Below, piece by piece: positions 36,062 to 44,995 of a stretch of DNA of 64,000 nt. The notes under the pieces were generated by a model. That model saw nothing but the letters and a program-made list of their open reading frames with translations. It did not search any database and had not been told where the DNA came from. The translations under genes were made by a program, and so were the position numbers. Position 1 is the stretch's first letter. Every line of letters begins with the position of its first letter. Origin of the DNA: Candidatus Reconcilbacillus cellulovorans. GTDB taxonomy: Bacteria > Bacillota > Bacilli > Paenibacillales > Reconciliibacillaceae. The stretch spans positions 202,708 through 266,707 of the forward strand of contig MOXJ01000001.1 in the NCBI GenBank assembly GCA_002507565.1. The letters are read 5' to 3'.

Positions 36062-37321
36062 TCAACTGAGCCGAACGCGGACGAACTTACGCCGACCGAC
36101 TTGCACGACGTCGCCGTCTTGTAATTCGATGCAAGCAAATGGATCAGTCATTTTCACTTCGTTAATCCGCACGGCCCCCTGCATCGCGCTGCGGCGCGCC
36201 TCCGCCCCAGAAGAGACAAGCCCCAGTGCAAGCAACAGGCGGTCAAGCCGCATACGGCCGTTTTGAAGTTCCGATCGCAGAACGACCGTTTCTTCGACAT
36301 CATCGGGGATCTCTCTCTTCTGAAACACGGCGACGAACCGGCGCTCCGCCTCTTCCGCCGCCTTCTCGCCGTGATACAGGCGGACGAGCGTTCGAGCAAG
36401 AAGCATTTTGGCGTCGCGCGGATGAAGTTCGCCGGCACTCAGCCGCCTGCGGAGCAAGTCGATCTCATCGGCAGGGATGTCGGTCGCCAGCTCCATATAC
36501 TTCAGCATCAGGTCGTCGGAAACCGACATCGCCTTGCCGTAAATCTGATGCGGGTCCTCGTCGACACCAATATAATTGCCGAGACTTTTCGACATTTTCT
36601 GGACGCCGTCGAGCCCCTCGAGCAGCGGCATCATCACCGCGACCTGGGGAGGTTTGCCGTATGCCTGCTGCAACACGCGTCCCATCAGCAGGTTGAACTT
36701 CTGGTCGGTACCGCCGAGCTCGACGTCGCTCTCCAGCACGACGGAATCATAGCCTTGCATCAGCGGATAAAAAAATTCGACGAGGCTGATTGGTTGGTTA
36801 TTCTGAAAACGATTGGAAAAATCATCGCGCTCCAGCAGCCGCGCCACCGTCACTTTTGCCGCCAACCGCAAAACGTCCTCGAACGACAGCCCGGCCAGCC
36901 ATCGTGAATTAAAGACGATTTCCGTGCGACGCGGATCCAAAATTTTGAACACCTGCTTTTCATATGTAGCGGCGTTTCGCCGGACGTCGTCCTCGCTAAG
37001 CGGTTTCCGCGTTTCGGACTTACCCGTCGGATCACCGATCCGGCCGGTGAAATCACCGATCAGCAACAGGACGCGGTGGCCGAGCTGCTGAAACTGGCGC
37101 AGCTTGTGAAGCACGACGGTATGCCCAATATGAATGTCCGGCGCCGTCGGATCAAGCCCCAGCTTGACGACGAGCGGACGGCCGGACGCGACCGATCCGG
37201 CGATCTTCTCCCGTAATTCCTCCTCGGGGACGATCTCGGCGACGCCTCGTCGGATGATGTCGAGCTGCCGCTCGACTTCCCTTCGGCCGGCTTCATCTAG
37301 TTTATCCCATGCTGCGGACAT
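36062..37321 (-). CDS. tyrS: Tyrosyl-tRNA synthetase
   Basis: It joins tyrosine to tRNA(Tyr). The 419 residues show the class I motifs HIGHT (about 65-69) and KMSKS (about 245-249). A C-terminal S4-like RNA-binding domain (RLDRLLLALGLVSSGAEARRSA) binds the tRNA. The ELGGTDQKFNLLMGR segment is typical for tyrosine recognition. It has its own sigma-A promoter about 40 bases upstream and a GGGGGGAG ribosome-binding site. No T-box leader is visible, unlike many Bacillus tyrS genes. The type is the one with the S4 C terminus, close to B. subtilis TyrZ/TyrS. Confidence 0.96.
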   Translation of the reverse strand: MSAAWDKLDEAGRREVERQLDIIRRGVAEIVPEEELREKIAGSVASGRPLVVKLGLDPTAPDIHIGHTVVLHKLRQFQQLGHRVLLLIGDFTGRIGDPTGKSETRKPLSEDDVRRNAATYEKQVFKILDPRRTEIVFNSRWLAGLSFEDVLRLAAKVTVARLLERDDFSNRFQNNQPISLVEFFYPLMQGYDSVVLESDVELGGTDQKFNLLMGRVLQQAYGKPPQVAVMMPLLEGLDGVQKMSKSLGNYIGVDEDPHQIYGKAMSVSDDLMLKYMELATDIPADEIDLLRRRLSAGELHPRDAKMLLARTLVRLYHGEKAAEEAERRFVAVFQKREIPDDVEETVVLRSELQNGRMRLDRLLLALGLVSSGAEARRSAMQGAVRINEVKMTDPFACIELQDGDVVQVGRRKFVRVRLS

Positions 37322-37359
37322 TGCGGCGCTCCCCCCGCACGAATGAACATCGAAGGGCC

Positions 37360-37389
37360 ATTATAACATATTTTTCGGCTAGCTGTCAA
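37360..37389 (-). promoter_or_regulatory. Sigma-A promoter for tyrS
   Basis: On the minus strand, TTGACA (37389-37384) and TATAAT (37365-37360) are 18 bases apart. Both hexamers are perfect. The leader is only about 30 bases, leaving no space for a T-box. The rest of the gap (37390-37629) holds no gene and no other clear element. Confidence 0.9.
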
Positions 37390-37629
37390 ATCTATCCCCG
37401 AGCACCGAACAGATCGCAACCGGGAGCGAATCGGTCGCAAGAGGAAGAGACCTGAGCGGTACTAGCGTTATGGTCAAGTGTTTGCAACTGCCCATGCACC
37501 TATTCTAACGGAAAAATTCAAAACTCAAATCATGCACACGCATTAAGCAGCACATATTACTGCTCACAACTCAAGTCCTGTCAACCGAATAAAAGCGGAA
37601 GCCTCCGCAGAGCGCCATATCCGCACTTA

Positions 37630-37638
37630 TGGTATAAT
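37630..37638 (+). promoter_or_regulatory. Extended -10 promoter for the class A PBP
   Basis: TGGTATAAT (37630-37638) is a TG-extended -10 with a full TATAAT hexamer. No good -35 is present at the expected place. The predicted start is about 23 bases before the PBP start codon. Confidence 0.65.
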
Positions 37639-37667
37639 GATGAAGGTTGCCGCGGGAGGGATTGCGC

Positions 37668-40457
37668 ATGAAACGCCGCCTCGTTCTTTCAACCGTGTTG
37701 ATCGTCCTAGGCAAAACACTGCTATGGACGATTTCTGTCGTTTTTGCTTGTGGCCTGTTCGCCGCGGGCGCCGTCGCCGGTTTCGTCGCGTCGATCCTTC
37801 AGGACGAACCTGTTCGACCGCGGGAGGAAATCATGTCCAAAATCCGGGAAAACACAAGAACCGGCTACGTCTATTTCCGCGGCGGCGAACTCGTCGGCCA
37901 ACTGCGCACGGAAGAAGACCGCGACCCGGTTCCGCTCAACCAAATCCCCGACATCGTCAAACAGGCTTTTTTGGCGATAGAAGACGATCGTTTTTACGAA
38001 CATTACGGCGTCAGCCCGACGGGGCTCGCGCGCGCCGTCTACCAGCAACTGACCCGCGCCGAACGCCAGACCGGCGGCAGCACGATCACGCAGCAACTGG
38101 CGCGCCGGCTGTTTCTGACGCTCGATCGCGATGTCGACCGGAAAGTGCGCGAAATCTTTTTGGCGCTCCGGCTTGAGCGGATGCTGTCGAAAGACGAGAT
38201 TTTCCAGGCCTACCTGAACAAAATTCCGTTCGGCAACGGTGCAAACGGATTCAATCTTTACGGTATCAAGGCCGCCGCCAAAGGCATTTTCGGCATCGAC
38301 GACCTAGGTCGTCTCAACCTAGCCCAGGCCGCCTATCTGGCCGGGTTGCCTCAGCAGCCGAGCGTCTACAGCGCGTTTACGAGTAAAGGCACATTCGATG
38401 AGGAAGGATTTTCCAAAGCCGTCGAACGCCAGCGCCTTGTGCTGCAACGCATGCTGGAAGTCGGCTTTATCGACGAGGCGCAATATCGCGAGGCGCTCGC
38501 TTTCGACTTGCGGTCTTCACTCGCCCAGCCAAGGCAGAAAGGATATGACCGTTATCCATACCTGATGATGGAAGTCGAACGTCGCGCGCCGGAATTGTTG
38601 CTTCAGGCCAAGCGGCCCGAACTTGTCCCCGGCACGCCGACGTATGCCGAAGCGCTGAAAGAGGCCAAAGAGGAACTGCTGCGCGGCGGCTATCGCATTT
38701 ATACGACGGTGGACAAGGCGCTCTACGAAGAGATGAGGAAGATTGCGGAAAATCCAGCAAACTTTACGCCCGATCGCAAAGACGGCAGCGGGCCGGAACA
38801 AATCGCCGCCGTCGCGATCGAAAACCGGACCGGTGCCATCGTCGGCATGATCGAAGGACGCGACTTTTTCGTCGAGCAGATGAACCTGGCGACGCAGATG
38901 AAACGCCAACCCGGCTCTACGATGAAGCCGATCGCCGCCTATATGCCCGCGATCGAAATGGGCAAAATCCAGCCCGCTTCCGTCATCGACGATACTCCGA
39001 TCATTTTGAAGGACGGTCAAAAAAAGATTCATATTCCACAGAACTGGAATTCCAAATATAACGGGCTCGTCACCGCTCGCGAGGCGCTGAATCGCTCCTA
39101 CAACATCCCTGCGCTGAAACTGTTTCTGTACGAGGTCGGCATTCAGACGGCGTGGGATTATGCGCGCAAGCTCGGCATTACCACGCTGACCGAAAAAGAC
39201 GCCTACGCGCAAACCGGCGTCATCGGGGGGCTCGAATACGGCGTAACGGTAGAGGAGCTGACGAACGCCTACAGCGCGTTCCCGAACGAGGGCGTGTTCC
39301 GCGACGCCTACCTGATCGAGAAAATCGTCGACGCCGACGGCCGCGTCGTCTACGAGCACCGCCAGGAGCCGACGTCCGTCTTCTCCCGGGAGACCGCCTA
39401 CCTGATGACGAGCATGTTGCGAACGGTGATCACAGATCCACGGGGTACCGGCAACCGGATCACGCGGCTGTTCAAACATTTCCGCGACGTTGAAGTGGCC
39501 GGCAAAACCGGCACGACACAGGACAACGCCGACGTCTGGTTCATCGGATACTCGCCGGATGTGACGGTCGGCGTATGGGCGGGGTACGCGCAGCCGAAGT
39601 ACAAGCTGACCAGCAGCCGGTGCGCCCCGGAACCGGTCGGCTGCGGCACGCAGCGGGCGATGCGGATTTGGGCACTCGTCATGGACGCCGCGATCGACCT
39701 GCATCCGGACTGGTTCGCGCAAAAACGGTTCGTCCGCCCGGACACGATCGTCGAAGCGACCGTCTCGAAAGTGTCCGGCAAATGGCCGAGCGAACTCGTG
39801 CGCGAAGCCGGCCTGCTCAACACGGACCTGTTCAACGTTGCCTATCTGCCGACGTCGGAAGACGACGTGCTCATCAAGGCGCGTTATGTGATGTACAACG
39901 GCCGCGAATACATCCCGCAGCCGGACACGCCGGCGGACATGGTACGCGAAAAGCTGATGGTCCGCCGCGAGAAACCGATACGCGAACTCCTGGCCGAAAT
40001 CGAGCAGGCCCAACAGCAATTGCCAGAGCGCGATCGGAGACCGCTTGAAGAATTCATCCCGGTCGATTACACCGGCGATCCGCCGACCGAACCCGACCCG
40101 CGCGTCGACGACGGACAACCGCCCTCTCCGCCGTCGTCCGTCGAACTTCAGCCCGACGGAAACGGACAAGTGCGCGTTTCGTTCGCGCCGGCGTCCGAAG
40201 CCGACGTCGTCGGCTATCGCCTTTATCGATCGGTCGACGGCGGGCCGTTCGTCCGGATGGAAGGCAAAACCGTCTACGCCGGCGATCCGACCGTTTTCAC
40301 CGACGCGCTGCAGCCCGGAACCGTCCAGAGCTATTACGTCACGGCCGTCGACGTGGCCGGACGCGAATCGCCGCCAAGCCGGCAGGTGTCGGCCGGTGCG
40401 CCGGCAAACGAAGAAGGGGCGAACCCGCAGCATCCGCCCGAAGTCCGCCCCTTCTGA
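37668..40457 (+). CDS. Class A penicillin-binding protein (PBP1-type) with C-terminal FN3 domain
   Basis: This bifunctional peptidoglycan synthase is anchored by an N-terminal membrane helix (about 15-42). The glycosyltransferase domain has the catalytic Glu in EDDRFYEHYG (E105), and GGSTITQQLARR (136-147). The transpeptidase domain has the serine S417TMK420, S477YN479 and the K613TG615 motif. Cys652 and Cys659 in the loop RCAPEPVGC could form a disulfide. From about residue 800 a Pro/Asp-rich linker leads to one fibronectin type III domain. The total of 929 residues is longer than B. subtilis PBP1 (914). GGGAGGGAT lies before the ATG, which is preferred over a start 21 bases upstream. Confidence 0.94.
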   Translation: MKRRLVLSTVLIVLGKTLLWTISVVFACGLFAAGAVAGFVASILQDEPVRPREEIMSKIRENTRTGYVYFRGGELVGQLRTEEDRDPVPLNQIPDIVKQAFLAIEDDRFYEHYGVSPTGLARAVYQQLTRAERQTGGSTITQQLARRLFLTLDRDVDRKVREIFLALRLERMLSKDEIFQAYLNKIPFGNGANGFNLYGIKAAAKGIFGIDDLGRLNLAQAAYLAGLPQQPSVYSAFTSKGTFDEEGFSKAVERQRLVLQRMLEVGFIDEAQYREALAFDLRSSLAQPRQKGYDRYPYLMMEVERRAPELLLQAKRPELVPGTPTYAEALKEAKEELLRGGYRIYTTVDKALYEEMRKIAENPANFTPDRKDGSGPEQIAAVAIENRTGAIVGMIEGRDFFVEQMNLATQMKRQPGSTMKPIAAYMPAIEMGKIQPASVIDDTPIILKDGQKKIHIPQNWNSKYNGLVTAREALNRSYNIPALKLFLYEVGIQTAWDYARKLGITTLTEKDAYAQTGVIGGLEYGVTVEELTNAYSAFPNEGVFRDAYLIEKIVDADGRVVYEHRQEPTSVFSRETAYLMTSMLRTVITDPRGTGNRITRLFKHFRDVEVAGKTGTTQDNADVWFIGYSPDVTVGVWAGYAQPKYKLTSSRCAPEPVGCGTQRAMRIWALVMDAAIDLHPDWFAQKRFVRPDTIVEATVSKVSGKWPSELVREAGLLNTDLFNVAYLPTSEDDVLIKARYVMYNGREYIPQPDTPADMVREKLMVRREKPIRELLAEIEQAQQQLPERDRRPLEEFIPVDYTGDPPTEPDPRVDDGQPPSPPSSVELQPDGNGQVRVSFAPASEADVVGYRLYRSVDGGPFVRMEGKTVYAGDPTVFTDALQPGTVQSYYVTAVDVAGRESPPSRQVSAGAPANEEGANPQHPPEVRPF

Positions 40458-40462
40458 TCCGT

Positions 40463-42187
40463 TCAATCTTCCATCGTCGACAGGTCGCCCGTCGGCAGGT
40501 TCAATTCCCACGCCTTCAGCACGCGGCGCATAATCTTGCCGCTGCGCGTCTTCGGCAGCTTGTCGCGGAATTCGATCTCGCGCGGAGCGGCATGCGCGGC
40601 GAGCCCTTCACGGACAAAGCGCATCAGCTCTTCTTTCAGTTCTTCCGAAGGCTGATAGCCTTCGCGCAGCGCGACGAACGCCTTGATGATCTCGCCGCGC
40701 ACCGGGTCCGGCTTGCCGATGACGCCGGCTTCGGCGACCGCCGGATGCTCGACCAGCTTGCTTTCCACCTCAAACGGGCCGACGCGCTCGCCGGCCGTGT
40801 TGATGACGTCGTCGACGCGGCCTTGGAACCAAAAGTAACCGTCCTCGTCCATATAGGCGGAGTCGCCGGAAATGTACCAGCCGGGGAATCGGAAATATTC
40901 TTGATATTTCGCAGGGTTGTTCCATATCTTTCTCATCATGGACGGCCACGGCGTTTTGATGGCCAGATTGCCCATCTGATACGGCGGCAGCACGTTGCCG
41001 TGGTCGTCGAGAATCGCCGCTTCGACGCCGGGAATCGGTTTGCCCATCGAGCCCGGTTTGATCGGCATGCACGGATAGTTGCAGATGAGCTGCGCGCCTG
41101 TCTCCGTCATCCACCATGTGTCGTGGATGCGCTGGCCGTACACTTTCAGCCCCCAGCGCACGACTTCAGGGTTAAGCGGCTCGCCGACGCTGAGCACATG
41201 GCGCAGCGACGACAAATCGAATTCCTTGACGACGGCGTCGCCGGCGCCCATCAGCATGCGGAATGCCGTCGGCGCACTGTACCAGACCGTCACGCGGTAC
41301 TTCTGGATCGTCGCATACCAGTCGCGCGGATTGAACCGACCGCCGCGCACGACGTTCGTCGCGCCGTTCAGCCAAGGCGCGAAAATGCCGTACGACGTGC
41401 CCGTCACCCACCCGGGGTCGGCCGTGCACCAGTAAATGTCGTCCTCCTTGAGATCGAGCACGATGCGCCCGGTGTAATAATGCTGGATCATCGCGTTATG
41501 CACGTGATAGACGCCCTTCGGCTTGCCCGTCGAACCGGACGTGTAATGGATGATGAGACCGTCCTCGCGGTCGACCCATTCGATGTCCAGCTCCTCGGAA
41601 GCCGCCTCCATTTCCTTGTAGTAGTCGACCTGGCCTTCCTGCAAAGTCAGATCGCGGCCGACCAGGATGATATGTTTCAGCGCCGGCAGATCGCGCACCG
41701 GAACGCGCGGCAGGAGAGCCGGCGTCGTCACGAGCGCCACCGCGCCGCTGTCCTCAAGCCGGTCGCGGACGGCCGTCTCCATGAACGCTTCGAACAGCGG
41801 GCCGACGATGGCGCCGACTTTGATCGCGCCGAGCAGTGAGAAATACAGCTCCGGCGTCCGCGGCATGAATATGAAGACGCGGTCGCCCTTTCCCACGCCG
41901 AGTTTGCGCAACACGTTGCCGAATTTGTTGCTCATCCGCTTCAAGTCGGCAAACGTGTACTTTTCCTCGCGCCGGTCGTCGCTGTAAATCAGCGCGATCT
42001 TGTCGCGGCGAGGCCCGTCCGCGTGGCGGTCGATCGCCTCGTACGCCGCGTTGACTTTCCCGGTCGTATACCAGGAAAACGTTTTTTCGACCTCCCGCCA
42101 GTCGAACGTAGCGCGCGCCTCTTCATAATTCGCCATGTTCGGCGACTGGGCCGTGGGCGGAATCACTTCGCCTTTGAGCTTTTCCAC
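40463..42187 (-). CDS. acsA: Acetyl-CoA synthetase (AMP-forming)
   Basis: AcsA activates acetate to acetyl-CoA via acetyl-AMP. The 574-residue protein has the AMP-binding motif YTSGSTGKPKGV, the DTWWMTETG segment and the GDSAYMDEDGYFWFQGR hinge with GRVDDVINTAGERVG. The C-terminal lysine in KTRSGKIMRR (about Lys551) is the site that the acetyltransferase AcuA acetylates in B. subtilis to switch the enzyme off. It diverges from acuA, with back-to-back promoters and a probable CcpA site in its leader. It converges on the PBP gene with a five-base gap. Confidence 0.95.
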   Translation of the reverse strand: MEKLKGEVIPPTAQSPNMANYEEARATFDWREVEKTFSWYTTGKVNAAYEAIDRHADGPRRDKIALIYSDDRREEKYTFADLKRMSNKFGNVLRKLGVGKGDRVFIFMPRTPELYFSLLGAIKVGAIVGPLFEAFMETAVRDRLEDSGAVALVTTPALLPRVPVRDLPALKHIILVGRDLTLQEGQVDYYKEMEAASEELDIEWVDREDGLIIHYTSGSTGKPKGVYHVHNAMIQHYYTGRIVLDLKEDDIYWCTADPGWVTGTSYGIFAPWLNGATNVVRGGRFNPRDWYATIQKYRVTVWYSAPTAFRMLMGAGDAVVKEFDLSSLRHVLSVGEPLNPEVVRWGLKVYGQRIHDTWWMTETGAQLICNYPCMPIKPGSMGKPIPGVEAAILDDHGNVLPPYQMGNLAIKTPWPSMMRKIWNNPAKYQEYFRFPGWYISGDSAYMDEDGYFWFQGRVDDVINTAGERVGPFEVESKLVEHPAVAEAGVIGKPDPVRGEIIKAFVALREGYQPSEELKEELMRFVREGLAAHAAPREIEFRDKLPKTRSGKIMRRVLKAWELNLPTGDLSTMED

Positions 42188-42233
42188 GCTGACTCCTCCT
42201 CCCCGTCGTCGAGCGCAAAAACGGAATTGACAA

Positions 42234-42247
42234 GATAAACGCTTTCA
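42234..42247 (-). promoter_or_regulatory. Probable CcpA-binding (cre) site in the acsA leader
   Basis: The minus-strand sequence TGAAAGCGTTTATC matches the left and core parts of the cre consensus (TGWAANCGNTNWCA) with two mismatches at the last two bases. It lies about 85 bases downstream of the acsA -10, where CcpA could act as a roadblock. In B. subtilis acsA and acuABC are both CcpA-repressed. Confidence 0.5.
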
Positions 42248-42332
42248 CAAACGCCGCAAAAACAGCGACGTGCAGAAGCCGTCCGTTCATATTTCCCCGT
42301 TTTTGCCTTTGTGACGGAAATATGACGATCTC

Positions 42333-42341
42333 ATTATAGCA
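42333..42341 (-). promoter_or_regulatory. Extended -10 promoter for acsA
   Basis: TGCTATAAT (42341-42333 on the minus strand) is a TG-extended -10 with a full hexamer. The long leader to the acsA start (about 140 bases) holds the cre candidate. It lies 33 bases from the acuA -10 on the other strand. Confidence 0.65.
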
Positions 42342-42373
42342 TAAACGGCCGACTTTCAACCATCCTGCACGCG

Positions 42374-42382
42374 TGCTACAAT
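42374..42382 (+). promoter_or_regulatory. Extended -10 promoter for acuA-acuC
   Basis: TGCTACAAT (42374-42382) is a TG-extended -10. TTTCAA at 42354-42359 is a weak -35 at 17 bases. The -35 regions of the acsA and acuA promoters overlap, so one bound regulator could affect both. Confidence 0.55.
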
Positions 42383-42416
42383 CAAAATGGATTTGCCGGC
42401 GCAGGAGGTGGAACCG

Positions 42417-43052
42417 GTGGAACACGTCAAACGGTATCACGCGGAAACCGTGCAGGTCCGCGGCCGCGACGTCGTGGTCGAAGGCCCGGTTCCCCCGGAA
42501 CGCCTTCGCCCCCTGCGCATGCACCCGACGCTCGACGCGTTCCGCAGACCCGACGATCAAAAACGCGCGCTCGAGGACATTGCAGCCCTTCCGGAAGGGC
42601 GCGTGATTATCGCCCGCGACAGCGACGTCATCGTCGGTTACGTCACGTTCCACTATCCCGACCCGCTCGAGCGTTGGTCGGAAGAGGCGATGGACGACTT
42701 GATCGAACTGGGTGCCGTTGAAGTAGCCGACGACTACCGGTCGGCGGGACTGGCCAAGCGCATGATCCGTCTTGCGTTTTACGGCGGACAAATGGACCGG
42801 TACATTGTGTTTACGACCGAATACTACTGGCATTGGGATCTGCGCGGAAGCGGCCTGAACGTATGGCAGTATCGCGCGATGATGGAAAAGCTGATGAAAT
42901 CAGTCGACATGATCTGGTACGCCACGGACGACCCGGAAATTTGCGCCCACCCGGCGAACTGCCTGATGGCCCGCGTCGGCCCGCTCGTGCCCCAGGAATC
43001 CGTCGAGCGGTTCGACCGGCTTCGGTTCCGCCATCGCGGCTATATGTTTTGA
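42417..43052 (+). CDS. acuA: AcuA, protein acetyltransferase controlling acetyl-CoA synthetase
   Basis: AcuA is a GNAT-fold acetyltransferase that inactivates AcsA by acetylating its active-site lysine. The 211 residues (B. subtilis AcuA has 210) contain the acetyl-CoA pocket VEVADDYRSAGLAKRMIRL in a central GNAT core. The GTG at 42417 is chosen because GGAGGTGG lies six bases upstream; an ATG 30 bases earlier has no ribosome-binding site. It is followed 19 bases later by acuC, which reverses the reaction. Confidence 0.95.
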   Translation: MEHVKRYHAETVQVRGRDVVVEGPVPPERLRPLRMHPTLDAFRRPDDQKRALEDIAALPEGRVIIARDSDVIVGYVTFHYPDPLERWSEEAMDDLIELGAVEVADDYRSAGLAKRMIRLAFYGGQMDRYIVFTTEYYWHWDLRGSGLNVWQYRAMMEKLMKSVDMIWYATDDPEICAHPANCLMARVGPLVPQESVERFDRLRFRHRGYMF

Positions 43053-43071
43053 ACAAAGGAGCGGAGATTCC

Positions 43072-44253
43072 GTGACCCGAGGACGCGCCGTCTACATCGA
43101 ACATGAGGATGCGTTGCGCTACCGGTTTTCCGACACCCACCCGTTCAATCAGTTTCGCCTCGTGCTGACGCGGGATCTGTTGCGCGCCGCCGGCGCGCTG
43201 GAAGACGGCGCCGTCTTCCGGCCGGATCCCGTCGAAGACGAATGGCTGTTGGCTGTCCACACCGCTGAATATGTCGACGCCGTCCGGAAACTGAGCCAGC
43301 CGCTTGTTCTTTCCGATGCGTACCGGCTGGCCGACCGGCACGGACTCGGCCCCGGCGACACGCCGTTTTTCCCGGACATGCATGCGGTAACCTCACGCAT
43401 CGCGGGCGGCTCGGTCGCCGCAGCCGAACTCGTCATGTCCGGTCGTGTCGATCATGCGCTTCATCTCGCCGGCGGGCTTCACCACGCGATGCCGGACCGC
43501 GGCTCCGGTTTTTGCGTCTACAACGACGCGGCCGTCGCCATCGCCTACATCCGCCGGCGTTACGGCGCCCGGGTGCTTTACGTCGACACGGACGTACACC
43601 ACGGCGACGGCGTCCAATTCATCTTTTACGCGGATCCCGACGTGTGCACCCTCTCGATCCACGAATCGGGCCGATATTTATTCCCCGGCACCGGCTTCGT
43701 TCACGAGCGCGGAGAAGGAAACGCTTTCGGCACGGCGGTCAACCTTCCGCTCGAACCTTATACCGGCGACGAATCATGGCTGGAAGTGTTCCGCGAAGCA
43801 GTCGTGCGGACGGCCCGCGCGTTCCGGCCCGACTGCATCGTCAGCCAGCACGGCTGCGACGCCCACGCGTTCGACCCGCTGGCGCATCTTCTCTGCAGCA
43901 TGCAGACGTATGCGGAAATCCCGCACATCCTTCACCGGCTGGCGCACGAATACTGCGGCGGACGATGGATCGCCCTCGGGGGCGGCGGCTACGACATCTG
44001 GCGCGTCGTGCCGCGCGCCTGGAGTCTGTTGTGGCTGGAAATGACCGACCATCCGCTTGCGGCGGAAATTCGCGGTAAACCGGACGTTGCGCTTCCGGAC
44101 GAATGGCTGCGTCGATGGGCGGACCGCAGTCCCGTCCGCCTTCCGGCCGCCTGGCTCGATCGGCCGGAAGAGATCCCCGACACGCCGCGAAAGAACGCGA
44201 TCGCAGACGCCAATCGCCGCACCGCGGACGTCGCCCTGCAGTATATGGCATGA
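43072..44253 (+). CDS. acuC: AcuC, class I-type histone deacetylase-like protein deacetylase
   Basis: AcuC removes the acetyl group that AcuA places on AcsA, restoring acetate activation. The 393 residues have the zinc deacetylase motifs GGLHHAMPDRGSGFCVYND, DTDVHHGDGVQF (zinc Asp and His) and the later GGGGYD. The length is typical of AcuC (about 387). The GTG start has AAAGGAGCGG eight bases upstream. In B. subtilis acuB, a CBS-domain gene, lies between acuA and acuC; it is missing here. Confidence 0.95.
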   Translation: MTRGRAVYIEHEDALRYRFSDTHPFNQFRLVLTRDLLRAAGALEDGAVFRPDPVEDEWLLAVHTAEYVDAVRKLSQPLVLSDAYRLADRHGLGPGDTPFFPDMHAVTSRIAGGSVAAAELVMSGRVDHALHLAGGLHHAMPDRGSGFCVYNDAAVAIAYIRRRYGARVLYVDTDVHHGDGVQFIFYADPDVCTLSIHESGRYLFPGTGFVHERGEGNAFGTAVNLPLEPYTGDESWLEVFREAVVRTARAFRPDCIVSQHGCDAHAFDPLAHLLCSMQTYAEIPHILHRLAHEYCGGRWIALGGGGYDIWRVVPRAWSLLWLEMTDHPLAAEIRGKPDVALPDEWLRRWADRSPVRLPAAWLDRPEEIPDTPRKNAIADANRRTADVALQYMA

Positions 44254-44257
44254 TCTT

Positions 44258-44959
44258 CTAAATTTTGGAGACCATCTCACGGACAAGACGGAACGAATTT
44301 TCGGCGGCGACGCCCGTAAACGTCGCGAAATCCACATGAGCGGAGCCGTCCGCTCGGTCGGACATCGAGCGGATGACGACGTAAGGCACGCCGTTCAAAT
44401 GACATACCTGGGCGGTCGCCGCTCCTTCCATCTCGGTGCACGCCCCGCCGAATTCGTCGCGAAGCGCGCGCACCGTCTCCCGGTCGGCGACGAAACAGTC
44501 CCCCGAGAGCACGCGACCGACCACGACGCGGCGCCCCGCCAGCGACCGGCCGGCCTCCAGCGCGAGCTCGACCAGGCGCTTATCGGCGGGAAAGACGGAA
44601 ACGTCCGCAAACGGAATGACGCCGCGCGGAAACCCGAGCGGCGAGACGTCCATATCGTGGTGCATGCAATCTTCCGAAACGACGATGTCGCCGATGTCGA
44701 GGCGCGGATCGAGCGCGCCCGCGACGCCGGTGAACACGACGGCGCCGACGCCGAATCGGTCGATCAACATTTGCGTACAGACGGCGGCGTTCACCTTGCC
44801 GACCCCGGAGCGGCAAACGACGACCGGCCGGCCGCACCATCGCCCGCGGTAAAACGTCACTTTCGCTTTCGTCTCCGCGACCGGTTCCTCCAGCTCGCGC
44901 AAAAAGCGCTCCACTTCCTCCCGCATCGCGCCGATAATCCCGATCGGCTCGGTCGACAA
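44258..44959 (-). CDS. mtnN: 5'-methylthioadenosine/S-adenosylhomocysteine nucleosidase
   Basis: MtnN splits MTA and SAH into adenine and the sugar, removing inhibitors of methylation and making the precursor of AI-2. The 233 residues start close to the family N terminus (IGIIGAMREEVE, with the catalytic acid Glu). The second acid cluster TEMEGAATAQVC and SDRAD, with the catalytic Asp, are in place. A futalosine hydrolase is the only nearby alternative. The start is TTG after GGGGGAGTGAG. It converges on acuC and lies downstream of ccpA by 36 bases, and may be co-transcribed with it. Confidence 0.88.
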   Translation of the reverse strand: MSTEPIGIIGAMREEVERFLRELEEPVAETKAKVTFYRGRWCGRPVVVCRSGVGKVNAAVCTQMLIDRFGVGAVVFTGVAGALDPRLDIGDIVVSEDCMHHDMDVSPLGFPRGVIPFADVSVFPADKRLVELALEAGRSLAGRRVVVGRVLSGDCFVADRETVRALRDEFGGACTEMEGAATAQVCHLNGVPYVVIRSMSDRADGSAHVDFATFTGVAAENSFRLVREMVSKI

Positions 44960-44995
44960 CCGCGCTCACTCCCCCTCCGAAACTCGCCGAACCGT

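Noticed and set aside
37390..37629. T-box riboswitch in front of tyrS (a short stretch resembling GGTACCGC appears on the minus strand)
   Set aside because: It lies upstream of the clear tyrS promoter (37360-37389), so it cannot be part of the tyrS leader. No terminator/antiterminator pairing was seen.
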